Positions 4,494-7,490 of a stretch of 7,490 nt of DNA are shown here, piece by piece. Every line of letters begins with the position of its first letter. The stretch's first letter is position 1. This stretch comes from Agromyces sp. (lineage in GTDB: Bacteria > Actinomycetota > Actinomycetes > Actinomycetales > Microbacteriaceae). Under the pieces are notes generated by a model. That model did not search any database, was not told the origin of the DNA, and saw only the letters and a list, made by a program, of their open reading frames with translations. Both the position numbers and the translations under genes were made by a program. The stretch covers positions 1 through 7,490 of the forward strand of contig JAPSJU010000091.1 in the NCBI GenBank assembly GCA_031178025.1. The letters run 5' to 3'.

Positions 4494-5534
4494 CTACGCC
4501 GAGGCGCGGAGCTTCGAGATCTCGTACAGGGTGACGGATGCCGCGATGCCGGCGTTCAGGGACTCGGTCGAATCGCTGATCGGGATCGACACGATCGCGT
4601 CGCAGGTCTCGGCGACGAGGCGTGAGAGGCCCTTGCCCTCGCTTCCGACCACGACGACGATCGGGCGTTCCGCCCACGACAGCCCGGGGAGGGAGACGTC
4701 ACCGTCGCCGTCGAGCCCGAGCACGAAGACGCCCCGCTCCTTCAGCGCCTTGAGCGTCTGGGTGAGGTTCGAGGCCATCGCGACCGGCACGCGTGCGGCG
4801 GCGCCCGCCGAGGTCTTCCACGCGGCGGAGTTCACGCCGACCGAGCGACGTTGCGGCACGATGACGCCGTGGCCGCCGAAGGCGCCGGTCGAGCGGAGGA
4901 TCGCGCCGAGGTTGCGCGGGTCGGTGATGCCGTCGAGCGCGATGAGGAGCGGCGTCTCGTCGCGGTCGAGCACCTCGTCGAGCAGTTCGATCGGATGCGC
5001 GTACTCGTAGGGCGGGACCTTGAGGGCGAGGCCCTGATGCACCCCGCCCTCGCCGGCGAGGCGATCGAGCTCGGGCCGCATGACCTCGAGGATGGGGATG
5101 CCGCGGTTGGTGGCGATCTTCATCGCCTCCTTGACCCGGTCGTCCATCTCGACGCGCGCCGCGACGTACAGCGTGGTCGCGGGGATGCGGGTGCGCAGCG
5201 CCTCGACCACCGAGTTGCGACCGGTCACGATCTCGGACTCGTCGCCCGACTTCGCGCGGCGCGACGCGCCGGATGCTCCACGAGGGGCGCCGGCGCGCTG
5301 GCCGGGGCTGGCCTTGCCCGCGACCTTCCCCTTGCCGGCGGCGGTCTTGTACCGCTCCTCGGCGGCCTTGCGCTTGCCGGCCGGGTGCCAGGCGCGATCC
5401 TCGGCCTTCGGCGTCGGCCCCTTGCCCTCGAGCGATTTGCGCCCGTGTCCGCCGGTGCCGACCTGCTTGCCCGCGAGCCCCTTTCCGCCCTTGCGGACGG
5501 CTCCGGCGCGCGACTTCCCGCTGCTGCCCTTCAT
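4494..5534 (-). CDS. rlmB: 23S rRNA 2'-O-ribose methyltransferase, RlmB/TrmH family
   Basis: This 346-residue SPOUT-class enzyme is predicted to transfer methyl from S-adenosylmethionine to a guanosine 2'-OH of 23S rRNA (G2251 in E. coli). Residues 1-100 are a Lys/Gly/Arg/Ala-rich, probably disordered extension. Then comes the substrate-binding domain (about 101-175, beginning EIVTGRNSVVEAL) and the knotted catalytic domain: motif 1 DGITDPRNLGAILR (201-214, Asn208, Arg214), motif 2 GSEGKGL (297-303, Glu299) and motif 3 IPISDSTESLNAG (317-329, Asn327). All three are intact. I chose ATG 5534: it overlaps the cysS stop by 4 bases (ATGA) and has GGAG 9 bases upstream, inside cysS. A TTG at 5549 would add five residues but has no site. 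The overlap predicts translational coupling to cysS. The basic extension is also known from the M. tuberculosis homologue. The exact rRNA target is inferred from the family. Confidence 0.93.
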   Translation of the reverse strand: MKGSSGKSRAGAVRKGGKGLAGKQVGTGGHGRKSLEGKGPTPKAEDRAWHPAGKRKAAEERYKTAAGKGKVAGKASPGQRAGAPRGASGASRRAKSGDESEIVTGRNSVVEALRTRIPATTLYVAARVEMDDRVKEAMKIATNRGIPILEVMRPELDRLAGEGGVHQGLALKVPPYEYAHPIELLDEVLDRDETPLLIALDGITDPRNLGAILRSTGAFGGHGVIVPQRRSVGVNSAAWKTSAGAAARVPVAMASNLTQTLKALKERGVFVLGLDGDGDVSLPGLSWAERPIVVVVGSEGKGLSRLVAETCDAIVSIPISDSTESLNAGIAASVTLYEISKLRASA

Positions 5535-6949
5535 GATCCCAAGCTCCAATGCGTGCCGGTCTGGCTGTCTTCGATGGTGATGCCCGCGGCGGTGAGTTCC
5601 GCGCGGATCCGGTCGGCCGCATCGAAGTCCCTGGCGGCGCGAGCGGCCTGCCGGTCTTCGATGAGGCGGGTGACGAGCGTGTCGAGGGCGGATGCCGCAG
5701 GCCCGGCGTCGGGTGCCCAGTGCGCGTCACGGGGGTCGATGCCGAGCACCTCGACCATCGCCGCCACCTGCCCGTGCATGGCGGCGGCGTCGTGGAGTTC
5801 CTCGGCGTCGAGCGCGAGGTTGCCCGCGCGAACGGTGTCGTGCAGCACGGCGAGCGCCTGAGGGACGCTCAGGTCGTCGTCCATGGCGTCGGCGAAGGCC
5901 TCGGGGATGACGAGGCTGCCGGTGCCCGCGTAGCGGGTGCCGGCGAGCCGGCGATCCACGCGGGTGAGGAAGGCCCGGATGCGGTCGACGGCGGCCTCGC
6001 ACTCCCCGAGCGAGCTCGGCGAGTAGTCGAGGGTGGATCGATAGTGGGCTGCGCCGAGCAGGTAGCGCACGGCGAGCGGTGACGCGAGTTCGAGCAGCTC
6101 GCTCGCGTACACCGAGTTGCCGAGCGACTTCGACATCTTCTGCCCGCCGACGTTGACCAGGCCGTTGTGCACCCAGTAGCGGGCGTAGGCGTCCCCGGCG
6201 GCGTTGGACTGGGCGATCTCGTTCTCGTGGTGCGGGAAGCGGAGGTCGAGCCCGCCGCCGTGGATGTCGAACTCGGCGCCCAGGTACCGGGTGGCCATGG
6301 CGGAGCACTCGATGTGCCACCCGGGGCGACCGTCGCCCCACGGCGACGACCACGCTGCGGACTCCGGCTCCGCGGGCTTGCGCCCCTTCCACAGGGCGAA
6401 GTCCCTGGGGTCGCGCTTGCCCCGCGGATCGGCATCGACCGCGGCTTCCATGTGGTCGCGCGACTGGCGTGTGAGCTCGCCGTAGGCGGGCCAGCTCGCC
6501 GTGTCGAAGTAGACGTCGCCCGATCCGTCCGGAGCCGCATACGCATGGCCTCGCTCGATGAGCCGGGCGATGATCTGCTGCATCTGCGCGACGCTCGCCG
6601 TCGCTCGGGGCTCGTAGCTCGGGGCGAGGATGCCGAGGGACGCATACGCTGCCGTGAACTCGAGCTCGACGCGGTATGCGAGCGCCCACCACTCCTCGGT
6701 GCGCTCGTCGCCTGCGGCGGCGAGGATCTTGTCGTCGATGTCGGTGACGTTGCGCACGAACGTGACGTCGTACCCGCGATAGGACAGCCAACGCCGCAGG
6801 ATGTCGTAGACGAGGGCGCTGCGCAGGTGACCGATGTGCGGGCTCGACTGCACCGTCGGTCCGCAGACGTACATGCCGACGTGCCCCTCGCGAAGGGGTG
6901 CGAAGTCACGCAGCGCCTGGGCCTTCGTGTCGTAGAGTCTGACGGTCAC
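5531..6949 (-). CDS. cysS: cysteinyl-tRNA synthetase
   Basis: This 472-residue class I aminoacyl-tRNA synthetase charges tRNA-Cys in the cytoplasm. Signature elements are complete: the HIGH motif (38-41), the KMSKS loop (271-275), and zinc ligands corresponding to E. coli C28, C209, H234 and E238 at Cys29, Cys215, His240 and Glu244. The C-terminal helical region ends in the RDFDAADRIRAEL segment typical of CysS. Length is usual for bacterial CysS. It is CysS rather than the related mycothiol ligase MshC, which is shorter and lacks this C-terminal part. The start is a GTG at 6949: an in-frame TAG four codons upstream excludes a longer protein, and the MTVRLYDT beginning fits the family. No ribosome site is seen before it. 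It lies 40 bases after ispF and its TGA overlaps the ATG of rlmB. Confidence 0.97.
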   Translation of the reverse strand: MTVRLYDTKAQALRDFAPLREGHVGMYVCGPTVQSSPHIGHLRSALVYDILRRWLSYRGYDVTFVRNVTDIDDKILAAAGDERTEEWWALAYRVELEFTAAYASLGILAPSYEPRATASVAQMQQIIARLIERGHAYAAPDGSGDVYFDTASWPAYGELTRQSRDHMEAAVDADPRGKRDPRDFALWKGRKPAEPESAAWSSPWGDGRPGWHIECSAMATRYLGAEFDIHGGGLDLRFPHHENEIAQSNAAGDAYARYWVHNGLVNVGGQKMSKSLGNSVYASELLELASPLAVRYLLGAAHYRSTLDYSPSSLGECEAAVDRIRAFLTRVDRRLAGTRYAGTGSLVIPEAFADAMDDDLSVPQALAVLHDTVRAGNLALDAEELHDAAAMHGQVAAMVEVLGIDPRDAHWAPDAGPAASALDTLVTRLIEDRQAARAARDFDAADRIRAELTAAGITIEDSQTGTHWSLGS

Positions 6950-6955
6950 CAGCCA

Positions 6956-6961
6956 AGCCTA
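6956..6961 (-). promoter_or_regulatory. candidate -10 box directly upstream of cysS
   Basis: The minus strand reads TAGGCT, a TANNNT match, followed by 6 bases and the GTG start of cysS. This suggests a leaderless cysS transcript in addition to any readthrough from ispDF. The hexamer includes the in-frame TAG stop. No clear -35 is visible at 16-18 bases. Confidence 0.4.
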
Positions 6962-6989
6962 CCGGGGAGCCCCTTCGGTGACGGCGCGC

Positions 6990-7490
6990 TCACGCCCGCA
7001 CGAGGAGCGCCGTCGCGATCGCCGCGACCCCCTCGCCGCGGCCCGTGAACCCGAGGGCGTCGCTCGTGGTCGCCGCGACGCTCACGGGAGCGTCGAGCAG
7101 TCGCGAGAGCAGTGCCTCCGCCTCCGCACGGCGGGGTGCGATCTTCGGGCGGTTGCCGACCAGCTGCACGGTCACGTTGCCGACGGCGTAGCCCGCCTGG
7201 CGCACGAGACGCAGGGCCTCGCCGAGGAAGACCTCCCCGTGGGCGCCGGCGAACGTCGGATCCCCCGTGCCGAAGACGCTGCCCACATCGCCGAGCCCTG
7301 CGGCGGAGAGGAGCGCGTCGCAGATCGCATGGCTCGCGGCATCCCCGTCGCTGTGGCCGGCGAGCCCGCGCTCCCCCGGCCAGTGCAGTCCGACGAGCCA
7401 GAGCGGGGTGGCGGGATCGTCCGAGAAGGCGTGCACGTCGATGCCGGTGCCGATGCGGGGAGCCGCGGCGCCGGGCGCAGGTCCCGGCGC
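6990..7490 (-). CDS. ispF: 2-C-methyl-D-erythritol 2,4-cyclodiphosphate synthase domain, probably of fused IspDF (5' end outside window)
   Basis: The 166 visible residues are a full IspF domain. IspF closes CDP-methylerythritol 2-phosphate to the cyclodiphosphate with loss of CMP, in the non-mevalonate isoprenoid pathway, as a trimer. Visible family signatures are RIGTGIDVHAF (fragment residues 12-22; metal ligands Asp18 and His20), GHSDGDAASHAI (45-56, with His54 as third ligand), and TTSDALGFTGRGEG near the end. The family normally starts Met-Arg-Ile-Gly, but here the Arg is preceded by an open reading frame of 11 Ala/Pro/Gly codons running to the window edge with no ATG, GTG or TTG. That looks like the linker of a bifunctional IspD-IspF enzyme, as known in Leifsonia. 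A GTG at 7436 would remove the metal-binding Asp and is not a credible start. It is followed 40 bases later by cysS. Confidence 0.93.
   Translation of the reverse strand, partial: APGPAPGAAAPRIGTGIDVHAFSDDPATPLWLVGLHWPGERGLAGHSDGDAASHAICDALLSAAGLGDVGSVFGTGDPTFAGAHGEVFLGEALRLVRQAGYAVGNVTVQLVGNRPKIAPRRAEAEALLSRLLDAPVSVAATTSDALGFTGRGEGVAAIATALLVRA

Noticed and set aside
5535..5549. TTG start for rlmB five codons upstream of the chosen ATG
   Set aside because: No ribosome site in front of it, whereas ATG 5534 has GGAG at 9 bases and the typical ATGA overlap with cysS.
6962..6980. Imperfect hairpin (ACCGGGGAGCCCCTTCGGT) between ispF and cysS
   Set aside because: Pairing needs a bulge and a 2-base loop, with no following T-run; not strong enough to call a terminator.
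7434..7436. GTG as the start of ispF
   Set aside because: It would delete the conserved RIGTGID segment and the metal-binding aspartate; the frame is open further upstream to the window edge.

Overview
This is a high-GC, gene-dense chromosomal window from an actinobacterium, most likely a member of the Microbacteriaceae (Agromyces, Leifsonia or Microbacterium type). That placement rests on three things: strong G/C preference at third codon positions, the gene order isoprenoid ispDF - cysS - rlmB, and typical actinobacterial proteins such as a DUF4032 kinase-like protein and a stand-alone MsiK/UgpC-type ATPase. The family-level assignment is inferred from recall of gene content, not from a search. 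I see no mobile element, CRISPR array, phage gene or attachment-site duplication. The window looks like core housekeeping chromosome.

Layout, left to right. Positions 31-103 (minus) hold a tRNA-Thr(UGU). It is separated by a long, nearly perfect hairpin (128-173) from a membrane-anchored DsbA-like thioredoxin-fold protein (182-1126, minus). A 278-base divergent spacer (1127-1404) holds candidate promoters for both flanking genes, each with an inverted repeat at its predicted transcription start. Then come, on the plus strand, the sugar-importer ATPase UgpC/MsiK (1405-2505), a terminator-like hairpin, and a DUF4032 protein with a kinase-like N-terminal half (2599-3918). The right half is entirely on the minus strand and converges on the DUF4032 gene with an 18-base gap. 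In transcription order it reads: the 3' part of ispF, probably the C-terminal half of a fused ispDF cut by the window edge (6990-7490); cysS (5531-6949); rlmB (4494-5534), which overlaps cysS by 4 bases in an ATGA arrangement; and a pyridoxamine-phosphate-oxidase-like flavoprotein (3937-4437).

How the genes work together. ispDF, cysS and rlmB serve isoprenoid precursor synthesis, tRNA charging and 23S rRNA modification. They sit together as a housekeeping block rather than one pathway. UgpC/MsiK would supply ATP hydrolysis to sugar importers whose permeases are encoded elsewhere. The DsbA-like protein acts outside the membrane on exported thiols.

The least understood gene is the DUF4032 protein. 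It keeps recognisable kinase catalytic residues and has a small Ser/Thr-Asp repeat in its tail. Other points worth checking are SD-less starts with a TANNNT hexamer 6-8 bases upstream (candidate leaderless mRNAs), two inverted repeats in the divergent promoter region, and an apparent excess of the hexamer GGATGC. I did not find a convincing previously undescribed multi-gene system here.
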